Assembly: GCA_947629025.1 (NCBI GenBank)
Contig: CANRCC010000006.1
Location: 1 to 63,971 of the forward strand
Direction: 5' to 3'
Source: an uncultured Bacilli bacterium
Lineage (GTDB): Bacteria > Bacillota_I > Bacilli_A > RF39 > UBA660
Length of the DNA stretch: 63,971 bases
Shown in pieces: positions 40,867-49,862 of this stretch. Under the pieces are notes generated by a model that ran no database searches, had not been told where the DNA came from, and was given only the letters and a program-made list of their open reading frames with translations. A program made the position numbers and the translations under genes. Each line of letters opens with the position of its first letter. Within the stretch, counting starts at the first letter, position 1.

Positions 40867-42249
40867 ATGGAAAAATTAACAATGGAAAAAATTACAAATA
40901 TTTCTAAACAATATGGATTTATATTTCAAGGTAGTGAAATATATGGAGGACTTGCAAATACTTGGGACTATGGACCATTAGGAGTTGAATTAAAAAATAA
41001 TATTAAAAAAGCTTGGTGGAAAAGATTTATTGAAGAGAGTAATAATAGCTATGGACTTGATGCTGCTATATTAATGAATAGTGATGTTTGGGTTGCATCA
41101 GGACATGTATCTTCATTTTCTGATCCATTAATTGATTGTAAAAATTGTAAAACAAGACATAGAGCTGATAAACTAATTGAAGAATTTACAAATGGAGAAG
41201 AAACAGCAGATGGTTGGGATAATGAAAAATTAGAGAAATTTATTAAAGATAATAATATTGTATGTCCAAATTGTAAAGAGAGTAATTTTACAAGTATAAG
41301 ACAATTTAATTTATTATTTGAAACTAATATGGGTGTTACAGAAGAAACAAAAAATAAAGTATATCTAAGAGGAGAAACAGCACAAGGTATATTTGTAAAT
41401 TTCTTAAATGTACAAAGAACAATGAGAGCAAAAATTCCTTTTGGTATTGGTCAAATAGGTAAAGCATTTAGAAATGAGATAACACCTGGTAATTTTACAT
41501 TTAGAACAAGAGAATTTGAACAAATGGAATATGAATTCTTTTGTAAACCAGGTGAAGATTTAAAATGGTTTGATTATTATCAAGAATTTGCACTTAAATT
41601 TTTAAAAGACTTAGGACTAAAAGAAGAAAATTTAAGACTTAGAAAACATAAAAAAGAAGAATTAGTATTTTATAGTAAAGCAACTACCGATATAGAATAT
41701 AATTATCCTCATGGATGGGGAGAACTTTGGGGAATAGCAGATAGAACTGATTATGATTTAAGTGTTCATACAAATCATTCTAATACAGATTTAGTGTATT
41801 TAGATCCAGAAACAAATGAAAAATATACACCATATGTAATAGAACCATCTGTTGGATGTGATAGACTTACATTAGCAGTTTTATGTGATTCATATGATGA
41901 AGAAACATTAGAAGATGGTACAACAAGAGAAGTTATGAGATTTAATCCAAAAATAGCGCCATATAAAGTTGCAATATTACCATTAGTTAAAAAGTTTCAT
42001 AAAGAAAAGGCAGAAGAATTATATCAAAAATTAAGTAAACATTTTATGTGTACATATGATGAAACAGGTAATATTGGTAAAAGATATAGAAGAGAAGATG
42101 TAATAGGAACTCCTTATTGTATTACTATAGATGATGATACAATTAATAATAATACAGTAACAATAAGAGACAGAGATACTATGAAACAAATAACATTAAA
42201 TATAGATGAAATAGTAGATTACATAAATGATAAAATTAGATATGATTAA
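40867..42249 (+). CDS. glyS: Glycyl-tRNA synthetase, single-chain class II
   Basis: 460 aa, alpha2-type enzyme. Motif 1 region near GGLANTWDYGPLGVELK, motif 2 RNEITPGNFTFRTREFEQMEYEFF, motif 3 EPSVGCDRLTLA, and the C-terminal anticodon-binding domain starting PYKVAILPL. Two CxxC pairs (CKNCKTRH, CPNCKE) suggest zinc. SD AAGGAGAG. Regulated by the T-box upstream. Confidence 0.97.
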   Translation: MEKLTMEKITNISKQYGFIFQGSEIYGGLANTWDYGPLGVELKNNIKKAWWKRFIEESNNSYGLDAAILMNSDVWVASGHVSSFSDPLIDCKNCKTRHRADKLIEEFTNGEETADGWDNEKLEKFIKDNNIVCPNCKESNFTSIRQFNLLFETNMGVTEETKNKVYLRGETAQGIFVNFLNVQRTMRAKIPFGIGQIGKAFRNEITPGNFTFRTREFEQMEYEFFCKPGEDLKWFDYYQEFALKFLKDLGLKEENLRLRKHKKEELVFYSKATTDIEYNYPHGWGELWGIADRTDYDLSVHTNHSNTDLVYLDPETNEKYTPYVIEPSVGCDRLTLAVLCDSYDEETLEDGTTREVMRFNPKIAPYKVAILPLVKKFHKEKAEELYQKLSKHFMCTYDETGNIGKRYRREDVIGTPYCITIDDDTINNNTVTIRDRDTMKQITLNIDEIVDYINDKIRYD

Positions 42250-42271
42250 AAAGGTCAAATTGACTTTTTTT
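42248..42271 (+). terminator. Terminator after glyS
   Basis: AAAAAGGTCAA / TTGACTTTTTT around one unpaired base region, with one G-U, followed by T. Confidence 0.6.
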
Positions 42272-42278
42272 AATTTAA

Positions 42279-42398
42279 ATATATATTAAACAAACAAAAA
42301 AATATTGCTGTAATATAGGAGAATCACATAATATTGATATAGTTAGTAAACCTACAATAGTAAGAACTTATAAATATGTACCACTAAGTAAAAAATAG
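42279..42398 (+). pseudogene. Possible gene remnant or small ORF without a standard start
   Basis: Open frame after TAA 42276-42278 with no ATG/GTG/TTG, encoding KQTKKYCCNIGESHNIDIV then SKPTIVRTYKYVPLSKK-stop. The composition is more protein-like than the surrounding A/T noise, and the stop codon lies in a real terminator (AAAAATAGGA/TCCTATTTTT, 42391-42420), as at gene ends. Could be a decayed 3' end of a lost gene, or an ORF started at an ATA/ATT codon. Confidence 0.3.
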
Positions 42399-42420
42399 GA
42401 ATTTTTTCCTATTTTTTATA
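42391..42420 (+). terminator. Terminator before sepF
   Basis: AAAAATAGGA / TCCTATTTTT, 10 bp stem with a T-rich loop; strong. Confidence 0.75.
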
Positions 42421-42520
42421 TATTGTTCACTTATTTAACACAAATTTTAAAAAATGTATTTAATTTTATTTACTTTTATGTTAAAATTAAAAGTAGTTAT
42501 AATAGTTTGGAGGAATAATA

Positions 42521-42922
42521 ATGGGTATGTTAGATAAGATTTTAGGAAAAGAAATAACTGGAGGAGAAATAACAGAAGATGAATATTATTCTCTTGGTAT
42601 TGATGAAGCATACAAAGATTCAAATAGCGAAGGAAATAAAATGATTCTTTTAGAGCCAAGAGCATATTCTGAAAGTCAACAAATCGCAGATCATTTAAAA
42701 AAGAGAAATACTGTAGTTGTTAACTTAAAAAGAGTAACACCAGAACAAGCAAAAAGAATTGTAGATTTCCTAAGTGGTACATTATATGCGATTGGTGGAG
42801 ATTTACAAAAACTTGGTACTGGAATATTCTTATGTACACCAAAAAATATAAATGTACAAGGTAAAATCACTGAAGAAGAAGATAAACCTAAACGTACAAA
42901 AAATGATGATTTAGAATTTTAG
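42521..42922 (+). CDS. sepF: Cell-division protein SepF
   Basis: 133 aa. Short N-terminal amphipathic helix ([11 protein letters not shown]), linker, and the SepF core domain: [31 protein letters not shown], then [29 protein letters not shown]. Anchors FtsZ to the membrane. SD TTGGAGG. Neighbour of divIVA as in other Firmicutes. Confidence 0.96.
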   Translation: MGMLDKILGKEITGGEITEDEYYSLGIDEAYKDSNSEGNKMILLEPRAYSESQQIADHLKKRNTVVVNLKRVTPEQAKRIVDFLSGTLYAIGGDLQKLGTGIFLCTPKNINVQGKITEEEDKPKRTKNDDLEF

Positions 42923-42981
42923 TATAGACAAAAATTATTTTAAGTGTTATCATATAACACATAGTTTTGAGGTGATTTATA

Positions 42982-43446
42982 ATGAAAACATTTAGTAGAA
43001 CACTTCATGGCTATAATCCAGATGAGGTTAATAAATTTCTTGATGAAATAATATCGCAAGTAGAAAAGATAATTGAATCAAATAAACAAAAAACTAAAGA
43101 GATAGAAAAATTGCAAGAAGAATTATCTAAAATAAAACCAGATGAAGATTCAATCAGAAAAGCAAAGAAATTTGATGAATTATCATCAACTTTGAATAAG
43201 GCAATCGTTATGGCAGAAGAAACAGGTGAGCATATAAGAAGAGTTGCCCGTGAGGAACGCGATTTAATGCTGGAAGAAGCTAAAAAGAATGCAAGTATTA
43301 TTGTTTCTGATGCGCTTAGAAGATCTGAAAAGATTGAATATGAAAGTGCACTACTAAAAAAGAATATAGAAATTTTTAAAAGAAAATTAAGAGCCAATTT
43401 AGAAGAACAACTTAAAATGGTAGATGATATTGAAAATATAAAATAG
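42982..43446 (+). CDS. divIVA: Cell-division initiation protein DivIVA
   Basis: 154 aa. Lipid-binding N-terminal domain FSRTLHGYNPDEVNKFLDEI, then long coiled coil. Marks curved membrane at poles and septa. Its usual neighbour ileS lies downstream but behind a T-box leader and an antiporter gene. Confidence 0.94.
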   Translation: MKTFSRTLHGYNPDEVNKFLDEIISQVEKIIESNKQKTKEIEKLQEELSKIKPDEDSIRKAKKFDELSSTLNKAIVMAEETGEHIRRVAREERDLMLEEAKKNASIIVSDALRRSEKIEYESALLKKNIEIFKRKLRANLEEQLKMVDDIENIK

Positions 43447-43679
43447 AAGATAGAGACGGATATTTATTAAAATATTTACAGAGAATTGTCATTATGCTGA
43501 GAGACATAATATTTATAAATATTAGATCACTCTTGATATTTTTAACTGAAAGTAATTAGGTTAAAACGTATAATATGCGTTAAATATATAAAGTGCATAG
43601 AAATATCTATGAAGTAAGGTGGTACCGCGATTAATCGTCCTTACATCATAGATATTTTTATTTTGAAAGGAAGTATAAT
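43447..43679 (+). promoter_or_regulatory. Isoleucine T-box leader
   Basis: Full-size leader with a specifier ATC at 43526-43528 followed by ACTC, T-box sequence AAGGTGGTACCGCG at 43616-43629, and bulge UGGU that pairs with the ACCA end of tRNA-Ile. The terminator joins AATATCTATGA-AGTAAGG to CCTTAC-ATCATAGATATT and T residues (to about 43664). Uncharged tRNA-Ile should prevent termination. The first gene behind it is an antiporter, then ileS. Confidence 0.9.
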
Positions 43680-44633
43680 ATGTTTTTTAGTTTAATACTA
43701 TTAATAGTAGGATTTGTAATTCTAATAAAAGGTGCAGATATATTTGTAGATGGCTCATCAAATGCTGCTAGAAATTTAAAAATACCAAAAATGGTAATAG
43801 GACTTACTATAGTAGCTTTTGGTACTAGTGCTCCTGAACTTGCAGTATCTATAAAAGCAGTTATGTCTGGTAATTCAGATATAGTACTAGGTAATGTTGT
43901 TGGTAGTAATATTTTAAATATATTACTAATACTTGGTTTATCTAGTTTATTTTCACAAATGAAAGTAAAAGATAATACAGTAGAAAAAGAAATACCACTT
44001 ACAATATTATTTTCATCATTACTTATGGTTCTAGCATTTGATAATATGTTTGATAAAAATATATTAAATGTAATAACTAGAACTGATGGTATTGTAATAT
44101 TATTATTCTTTATTATATTTGTATATTATTTATTTTCTGTTATGAAAAAAGGAAATAAAGAAGAGAATGATAAACCAAAATATAATATATTTAAGTCAAT
44201 TATACTTATTATAATTGGACTAATATCAATTGTAATAGGAAGTAATTTAGTAGTTGATAATGCAGTAGCTATTGCTAAAATTTTAAATGTATCAGAAAAA
44301 ATGATATCACTTACTATAGTAGCTTTTGGTACATCGCTTCCAGAACTTGTTACTAGTATTCAAGCATCAAGAAAAGGAGAAAATGATATAGCAATTGGTA
44401 ATATTATAGGTAGTAATATATTTAATATAGGAATTGTAATAGGAATACCAGCAGCATTAATAGGTAATATAAGTGTAGGAGCATTTAACTATATTGATAT
44501 GTTTACAATGATATTATCAGCAATATTATTATTTGCTTTAACATTCAAAAAAAGAAAAATGCAATCAAAAGAAGGAATAATTATGCTAATTTTATTTGTA
44601 GTTTATTATTCTTACGTAATTATAGGAGGTTAA
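43680..44633 (+). CDS. CaCA-family calcium/sodium antiporter (YrbG-like)
   Basis: 317 aa with two inverted alpha repeats: GLTIVAFGTSAPELAVSIKA with GNVVGSNILNILLILGL, and SLTIVAFGTSLPELVTS with GNIIGSNIFNIGIVIGI. About ten transmembrane helices. Exports calcium or another cation in exchange for sodium or protons. SD GAAAGGAAG. It lies between an Ile T-box and ileS, four bases before the latter. Confidence 0.93.
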   Translation: MFFSLILLIVGFVILIKGADIFVDGSSNAARNLKIPKMVIGLTIVAFGTSAPELAVSIKAVMSGNSDIVLGNVVGSNILNILLILGLSSLFSQMKVKDNTVEKEIPLTILFSSLLMVLAFDNMFDKNILNVITRTDGIVILLFFIIFVYYLFSVMKKGNKEENDKPKYNIFKSIILIIIGLISIVIGSNLVVDNAVAIAKILNVSEKMISLTIVAFGTSLPELVTSIQASRKGENDIAIGNIIGSNIFNIGIVIGIPAALIGNISVGAFNYIDMFTMILSAILLFALTFKKRKMQSKEGIIMLILFVVYYSYVIIGG

Positions 44634-44637
44634 TAAC

Positions 44638-47600
44638 ATGAAAATATTTGAAAGTTTAAAAAAAGAAGATAATATTAAGCTAGAAAGAGAAATTTTATCA
44701 AGATGGGATAAAATAGATATTTTAAATAAAACAATAGATAATAGAAAAAATAATAAGGATTTTGTTTTTTATGATGGACCTGCAACTGCAAATGGAAAAC
44801 CAGGAATTCATCATATGGTTGCAAAAGAATTAAAAGATACATTTTGTAAATATAAAACTATGAAAGGATATAGAGTCTTAAGAAAAGTAGGTTGGGATAC
44901 TCATGGTCTTCCAGTTGAAGTTAATGTAGAAAAACAATTAGGTTTCTCAGGAAAAAAAGATATAGAAAATTATGGTATAGAAAAGTTTAATAAAAAATGT
45001 CGTGAAAGTGTTTTTGAAAATGAAGAAGCATTTAGATTATTAACTAGAGAAATGGGACAATTTATAGATATTGAACATCCATATATTACATATGATAATA
45101 ATTATATTGAAACTGAATGGTGGATACTTAAAAAATACTATGATGCAGGACTTTTATATAATGGTTATAAAATTACTCCATATTGTCCAAGATGTGGTAC
45201 TAGTTTATCTTCACATGAGGTTGCTCAAGAATATAAAGAGGTTAGTGTAAATACAGTAACAGTACCATTTAAAGTAAAAAATGAAGAAAATACATATATA
45301 CTTGTATGGACAACAACTCCTTGGACTTTAATTGCTAATGTTGCAGCATGTGTAAATCCAAATTATACATATATAAAGGTTAAATCAAAAGGATATAACT
45401 TTATAGTATGTGAAACACTTGCTAATAAAATATTTGGTGAAGAATATGAAGTAATTTCTAAAATGAAAGGAAAAGAACTTGAAGGATTAGAATATGAGCA
45501 ATTTTTACCATTTGTAAATACTGATAAAAAAGCATTTTACGTTGTATGCGCTGATTATGTAACTGATGAAGATGGTACTGGTATAGTACATATAGCACCT
45601 GCTTTTGGTCAAGATGATTATGAAGTTGGGCAAAAATATGATTTACCAATTATTAATCCAGTAGGAGAAGATGGAAAATATAAAGAGGGTCCTTGGAGTG
45701 GAAGATTAGTTGTTGATCCAGAACTTGAAATTGATATAATTAAATATTTAGCAGAAAATGATAAATTATTTAAAAAACAAAAAATACTACATAACTATCC
45801 ACATTGCTGGAGATGTAAAACTCCACTTATCTATTATTCAAAACCTTCTTGGTATATTAAGACAACTGCATATAAAGATAAAATTATAAGTGAAAATAAA
45901 AAGATTAAATGGCATCCTAGTTATGTAGGAGAAAAAAGATTTGGAAACTGGCTTGAAAATATGATAGATTGGGGTATAAGCAGAAATAGATATTGGGGAA
46001 CTCCATTACCTATATGGACTTGTAAATGCGGTCATATTCATACTATTGGTTCAATAGAAGAATTAAAGAAATTATCAATAGAAAAAATAAATGACGAAGA
46101 ACTTGATCTTCATAGACCATATGTCGATAATATACATATAAAATGTGAAAAATGTAATGAAATAATGAGTAGAGTACCTGATGTATTAGATTGCTGGTTT
46201 GATTCAGGATCAATGCCTTATGCACAATATCACTATCCATTTGAAAATAAAGAATTATTTGAGAGTCAATTTCCAGCAGATTTTATAGCAGAAGGAGTAG
46301 ATCAAACAAGAGGATGGTTTTATACTTTATTAGTTATATCAACATTTGTTAGTGGTAAATCATCATATAAAAATGTACTTGTTAATGATTTATTATTAGA
46401 TAAAAATGGTCAAAAGATGCATAAAAGTAGAGGTAATGCAATAGAACCATTTGGAATAATTAATAAATATGGTGCGGATGCGGTAAGATGGTATATTCCA
46501 TCTGTATCACCAGTATGGCAACCTATTAAATTTGATGAAGATGGTGTTAAAGATGTTAATTCTAAATTCTTAAATACACTTAAAAATACATATACATTTT
46601 TTGAAATATATGCTAATACAGATAATGTTGATCCAAGAAAATTTAATGTTAAATATGAAGAATTAGAAGAAATAGATAAATGGTTATTATCAAAATATAA
46701 TAAACTTATTAAATATGTAACAGAATCATTTGAAGAATATGATCTAAATAAAGTAGTTAAGAAAATAAATATTTTCTTAAATGAAGATTTATCAAATTGG
46801 TATATAAGAAGAAATAGAAGAAGATTCTGGGGTTCAACTTTAGATATCAGTAAAAAAGCAGTATATAAAACAACTTATGATGTTCTTGTAGGATTATGTA
46901 AATTATGCGCACCAATAACTCCATTTATAACTGATGAAATATATATAAAGTTAACTAAAAACGAATCAGTTCATTTAGAAGATTATCCAGTATGTGATGA
47001 AAATATGATAAATGAAGAAATAGAAAATAAAATGGATCTAGTTAGAGATTTAATATCACTTGGTAGAAATGCAAGAGAAGAAGCAAAAATTAAAGTTAGA
47101 CAACCAATAAGTAAAATAATACTTGATGGTAAAAATAAAGATATTATTGGTGATTTAACTGAACTTATAAAAGAAGAACTAAATGTAAAAGATGTAACAT
47201 ATGAAGATGATTTATCTAAATATATGAATTATGAAATAAAACCTAATTTTAAAGTATGTGGTGCATTACTTGGTTCAAAAATGAATGATTATATTAAACT
47301 ATTAAATAATCTAAATAAAGACCAAATTAATGAATTAATAAACCAAAATGATATTATATGTGATTTTGATGGTGATAAACTACAAATAACTAAAGATATG
47401 ATAGATATAAGAATAAAATCAAAAGATGGTTTTGATGCTGCTATGGAAAATAATAATTTTATAATACTAGATACTACATTAACGGATGATTTAATAGATG
47501 AGGGAATAGCAAGAGAATTAGTATCAAAAGTACAAAATCTAAGAAAACTTGAAAATTTTGATGTAGCAGATAGAATTAAACTATTATATAGTGGAGATAT

Positions 47601-47739
47601 AGAAAATATAATTTCTACTTATGAAGATTATATTAAAAAAGAAACTTTATCAAAAGAAATAATAAAATCAGATAATTTAACAGAAGAATTTGATTTAAAT
47701 GGAAAAATTGTTAAATTAAAAGTAGAAAATGATAAATAA
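44638..47739 (+). CDS. ileS: Isoleucyl-tRNA synthetase, type 2 (eukaryote-like)
   Basis: 1033 aa. Type-2 traits: GWDTHGLPVEVNVEK, GIEKFNKKCRESVF, YCPRCGTSLSSHEVAQ. The HIGH motif is altered to GIHH (residues 56-59, GKPGIHHM) and KMSKS is KMHKS (593-597). IleRS2 enzymes are naturally little affected by mupirocin, and the GxHH swap is reported for the most resistant ones. Editing domain (about 190-390, with TWTTTPWTL) and a C-terminal anticodon domain are present. Expression should follow the Ile T-box upstream of the antiporter. Confidence 0.96.
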   Translation: MKIFESLKKEDNIKLEREILSRWDKIDILNKTIDNRKNNKDFVFYDGPATANGKPGIHHMVAKELKDTFCKYKTMKGYRVLRKVGWDTHGLPVEVNVEKQLGFSGKKDIENYGIEKFNKKCRESVFENEEAFRLLTREMGQFIDIEHPYITYDNNYIETEWWILKKYYDAGLLYNGYKITPYCPRCGTSLSSHEVAQEYKEVSVNTVTVPFKVKNEENTYILVWTTTPWTLIANVAACVNPNYTYIKVKSKGYNFIVCETLANKIFGEEYEVISKMKGKELEGLEYEQFLPFVNTDKKAFYVVCADYVTDEDGTGIVHIAPAFGQDDYEVGQKYDLPIINPVGEDGKYKEGPWSGRLVVDPELEIDIIKYLAENDKLFKKQKILHNYPHCWRCKTPLIYYSKPSWYIKTTAYKDKIISENKKIKWHPSYVGEKRFGNWLENMIDWGISRNRYWGTPLPIWTCKCGHIHTIGSIEELKKLSIEKINDEELDLHRPYVDNIHIKCEKCNEIMSRVPDVLDCWFDSGSMPYAQYHYPFENKELFESQFPADFIAEGVDQTRGWFYTLLVISTFVSGKSSYKNVLVNDLLLDKNGQKMHKSRGNAIEPFGIINKYGADAVRWYIPSVSPVWQPIKFDEDGVKDVNSKFLNTLKNTYTFFEIYANTDNVDPRKFNVKYEELEEIDKWLLSKYNKLIKYVTESFEEYDLNKVVKKINIFLNEDLSNWYIRRNRRRFWGSTLDISKKAVYKTTYDVLVGLCKLCAPITPFITDEIYIKLTKNESVHLEDYPVCDENMINEEIENKMDLVRDLISLGRNAREEAKIKVRQPISKIILDGKNKDIIGDLTELIKEELNVKDVTYEDDLSKYMNYEIKPNFKVCGALLGSKMNDYIKLLNNLNKDQINELINQNDIICDFDGDKLQITKDMIDIRIKSKDGFDAAMENNNFIILDTTLTDDLIDEGIARELVSKVQNLRKLENFDVADRIKLLYSGDIENIISTYEDYIKKETLSKEIIKSDNLTEEFDLNGKIVKLKVENDK

Positions 47740-47776
47740 AGTATTTATTTGATTAAATACTTTATTTTCTTCATTA
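47738..47776 (+). terminator. Terminator after ileS
   Basis: AAAGTATTTA / TAAATACTTT stem followed by ATTTTCTT. Confidence 0.7.
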
Positions 47777-47824
47777 AAAATTAATAATTGAATAATATAA
47801 TTATGTAGAGTATAAAAATTTAAT

Positions 47825-47875
47825 TTGTCGAATATTGTCGATTTAGTTGACAGCAAATTAAAAATATGATATCAT
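47825..47875 (+). promoter_or_regulatory. Tandem Spo0A boxes and promoter upstream of the 47911-spoIIGA-sigE region
   Basis: TTGTCGAA (47825-47832), a perfect 0A box, and TTGTCGAT (47835-47842) start exactly 10 bases apart, followed by TTGACA (47847-47852), 17 bases, TATCAT (47870-47875). The layout resembles Spo0A-activated sigma-A promoters such as spoIIG. Confidence 0.7.
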
Positions 47876-47910
47876 CTATGTCGTTGCCTGTTTAAAAAGG
47901 AGGTTTAATT

Positions 47911-48123
47911 ATGGAAAATTATAAAATGGAAATATATAAAATAAAAAACCGTATAGTTGGTTTAAAACAAAAGTCATTAGGGCGTGGTTTAACTGATTCT
48001 GAATGTATGGAAATAAGAGAATTAAGAACTAGACTTAATGATTTAGAACAATCACAAAGAGAATATATAAATAATATTACAGATCCAGATGCAAAAAGAT
48101 ATGCTAATGCAATGATGTATTAA
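47911..48123 (+). CDS. Small hypothetical protein, 70 aa
   Basis: Not recognised. Soluble helical hairpin: EIYKIKNRIVGLKQKSLGRG, then ELRTRLNDLEQSQREYI. Outline recalls DUF896-type proteins but key residues differ. Perfect SD AAGGAGG. It is the first gene after the tandem Spo0A boxes, so it may be a small sporulation-onset protein. Confidence 0.65.
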   Translation: MENYKMEIYKIKNRIVGLKQKSLGRGLTDSECMEIRELRTRLNDLEQSQREYINNITDPDAKRYANAMMY

Positions 48124-48255
48124 TTAAATTATTATTGTAAATTAACTGATATTATATTTGTAATAAGAGAGTTATCTGTCTTAAATTGATAATTCAAAAG
48201 TAAGTAAAATAAAAACAAGTACAAGTATATAAGATAAAAAAATTTAAATAAGTTT

Positions 48256-48290
48256 ATAAAAACGACAATATTTATAAGTCGTTTTTTTTA
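48256..48290 (+). terminator. Terminator or attenuator just before spoIIGA
   Basis: AAAACGAC / GTCGTTTT with a 12-base loop and eight T, ending 22 bases before the spoIIGA ATG. No promoter fits in those 22 bases, so the spoIIGA transcript must pass through it. Confidence 0.75.
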
Positions 48291-48311
48291 TACTTAAGAT
48301 GGTGAAGAAAA

Positions 48312-49088
48312 ATGAAAGTATATATTGATCTTATACTAGTAACAAATTTCTTATTTGATTTTATTATACTTATTTCTAGTTCAATAATACTTAAAAGAAA
48401 TACTAAGATAATAAGAATAGTATTTGGCGCACTATTTGGTAGTTTAACAATGCTTTCTTTATTTATAAGATTTAATACTATAAGTTTATTTTTCTTCAAA
48501 TTATTTGTTAGCATGGTAATGATATTTATTACATTTGGTTATAAAAATTATAAATATTTTTTTAAAAATTTATATTATTTATATATGGTTAGTATTATAC
48601 TTGGAGGAATACTTTATTTTGTTAATATTCAGTTTTCATATAAAAATAATGGTCTTTTATTTGTTATTAATGGTTTTAGTTTAAATATAGTTGTTGGAAT
48701 AATATTATCAATTATAATACTATATAAATATATAAAAAATATTAAATTACTTAAAACTAATTATAATAAATATTATAAAATTAACATATATTTAAAAAAT
48801 GGAAAAGTATTTACATTTAATGCATTTTTAGATACAGGAAATAAATTAGTTGATCCATATAAAAAATGGCCAATTATTATAGTAAATGAAGATAAGATTA
48901 AAACTGAAGATAAAATATTATTAGTTCCGTATCATACAGTAAATAATGAAGGGTTATTAAAATGTATTAAACCAAGTAGGGTTTATATAGAAGATATTGG
49001 ATATAAGAATAAGGTTTTTATAGGTTTATCTAATATTAATATAGATGGAGTAGATTGTATATTAAATGAAAGATTATTGGAGGGATAG
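48312..49088 (+). CDS. spoIIGA: Sigma-E processing peptidase SpoIIGA
   Basis: 258 aa: five transmembrane helices in the first 155 residues (VYIDLILVTNFLFDFIILI), then an aspartic-protease-like domain with AFLDTGNKLVDP as the active site and a C-terminal VDCILNERLL. Activates pro-sigma-E in response to a forespore signal. Three bases separate it from sigE. Confidence 0.95.
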   Translation: MKVYIDLILVTNFLFDFIILISSSIILKRNTKIIRIVFGALFGSLTMLSLFIRFNTISLFFFKLFVSMVMIFITFGYKNYKYFFKNLYYLYMVSIILGGILYFVNIQFSYKNNGLLFVINGFSLNIVVGIILSIIILYKYIKNIKLLKTNYNKYYKINIYLKNGKVFTFNAFLDTGNKLVDPYKKWPIIIVNEDKIKTEDKILLVPYHTVNNEGLLKCIKPSRVYIEDIGYKNKVFIGLSNINIDGVDCILNERLLEG

Positions 49089-49090
49089 AT

Positions 49091-49783
49091 ATGATTAAAA
49101 TTATTAAGTTATTATTAGGAAAGTTATTTTATAAGTATAATGAATTATTTTTTGTAGGTAGTACTGATATATTACCTGAACCATTATCAAAAGAAGAAGA
49201 AGAAAAATATGTTGAATTATTTCAAAATGGAGATATGAAAGCAAAAGATAAATTAATTGAACATAATTTAAGATTAGTTGTTTATTTATCAAAAAAGTAT
49301 GAAAATACAAAAGTAGATTTAGAAGATTTAGTATCGATAGGTACAATAGGATTAATAAAAGGAATAAATACATATAAAAATGATAAAAATATAAAACTTG
49401 CGACTTATGCATCTAGATGTATAGATAATGAAATATTAATGTATTTAAGAAAAAATAAAAAAAGAAAAGCAGATGTTTCTTTAGATGAGTCTTTAAGTTT
49501 TGATTCAGAGGGAAATGAACTTCATTTAGAAGATATATTAGGTACTGAATCTGATATAGTAACAAAAGATTTAGAAGAAAATGATATGAGAAAAATAATG
49601 TTAAAAGAAATAGGTAAGCTTCCAGAAAGAGATAAACAAATAATGGTACTTAGATATGGACTTAATAATAATGATGAATTAACTCAAAAAGAAGTAGCAG
49701 AACTTCTTGGTATATCACAATCATATATATCTAGAATAGAGAAGAAAGTAATAAATAAAATAAGTAATATTATAAAAATATAA
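49091..49783 (+). CDS. sigE: RNA polymerase sigma-E (mother cell)
   Basis: 230 aa. Pro-sequence MIKIIKLLLGKLFYKYNELFFVGSTDILPEPLSKEE is present and should be removed by SpoIIGA. Regions 2 (NLRLVVYLSKKYENT..DLEDLVSIGTIGLIKGI) and 4 (ELLGISQSYISRIEKKVI) are complete. Early mother-cell sigma factor. SD GGAGGG. Confidence 0.96.
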   Translation: MIKIIKLLLGKLFYKYNELFFVGSTDILPEPLSKEEEEKYVELFQNGDMKAKDKLIEHNLRLVVYLSKKYENTKVDLEDLVSIGTIGLIKGINTYKNDKNIKLATYASRCIDNEILMYLRKNKKRKADVSLDESLSFDSEGNELHLEDILGTESDIVTKDLEENDMRKIMLKEIGKLPERDKQIMVLRYGLNNNDELTQKEVAELLGISQSYISRIEKKVINKISNIIKI

Positions 49784-49812
49784 AGTAAATAATTATATAT
49801 TATTTATTTTTT
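49782..49812 (+). terminator. Terminator after sigE
   Basis: TAAATAAT / ATTATTTA stem followed by TTTTTTT; nearly pure A/T. Confidence 0.55.
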
Positions 49813-49862
49813 TGTTTTATATATTTAATTTAATGATATAATTATATTGCAGGAGGATTACT

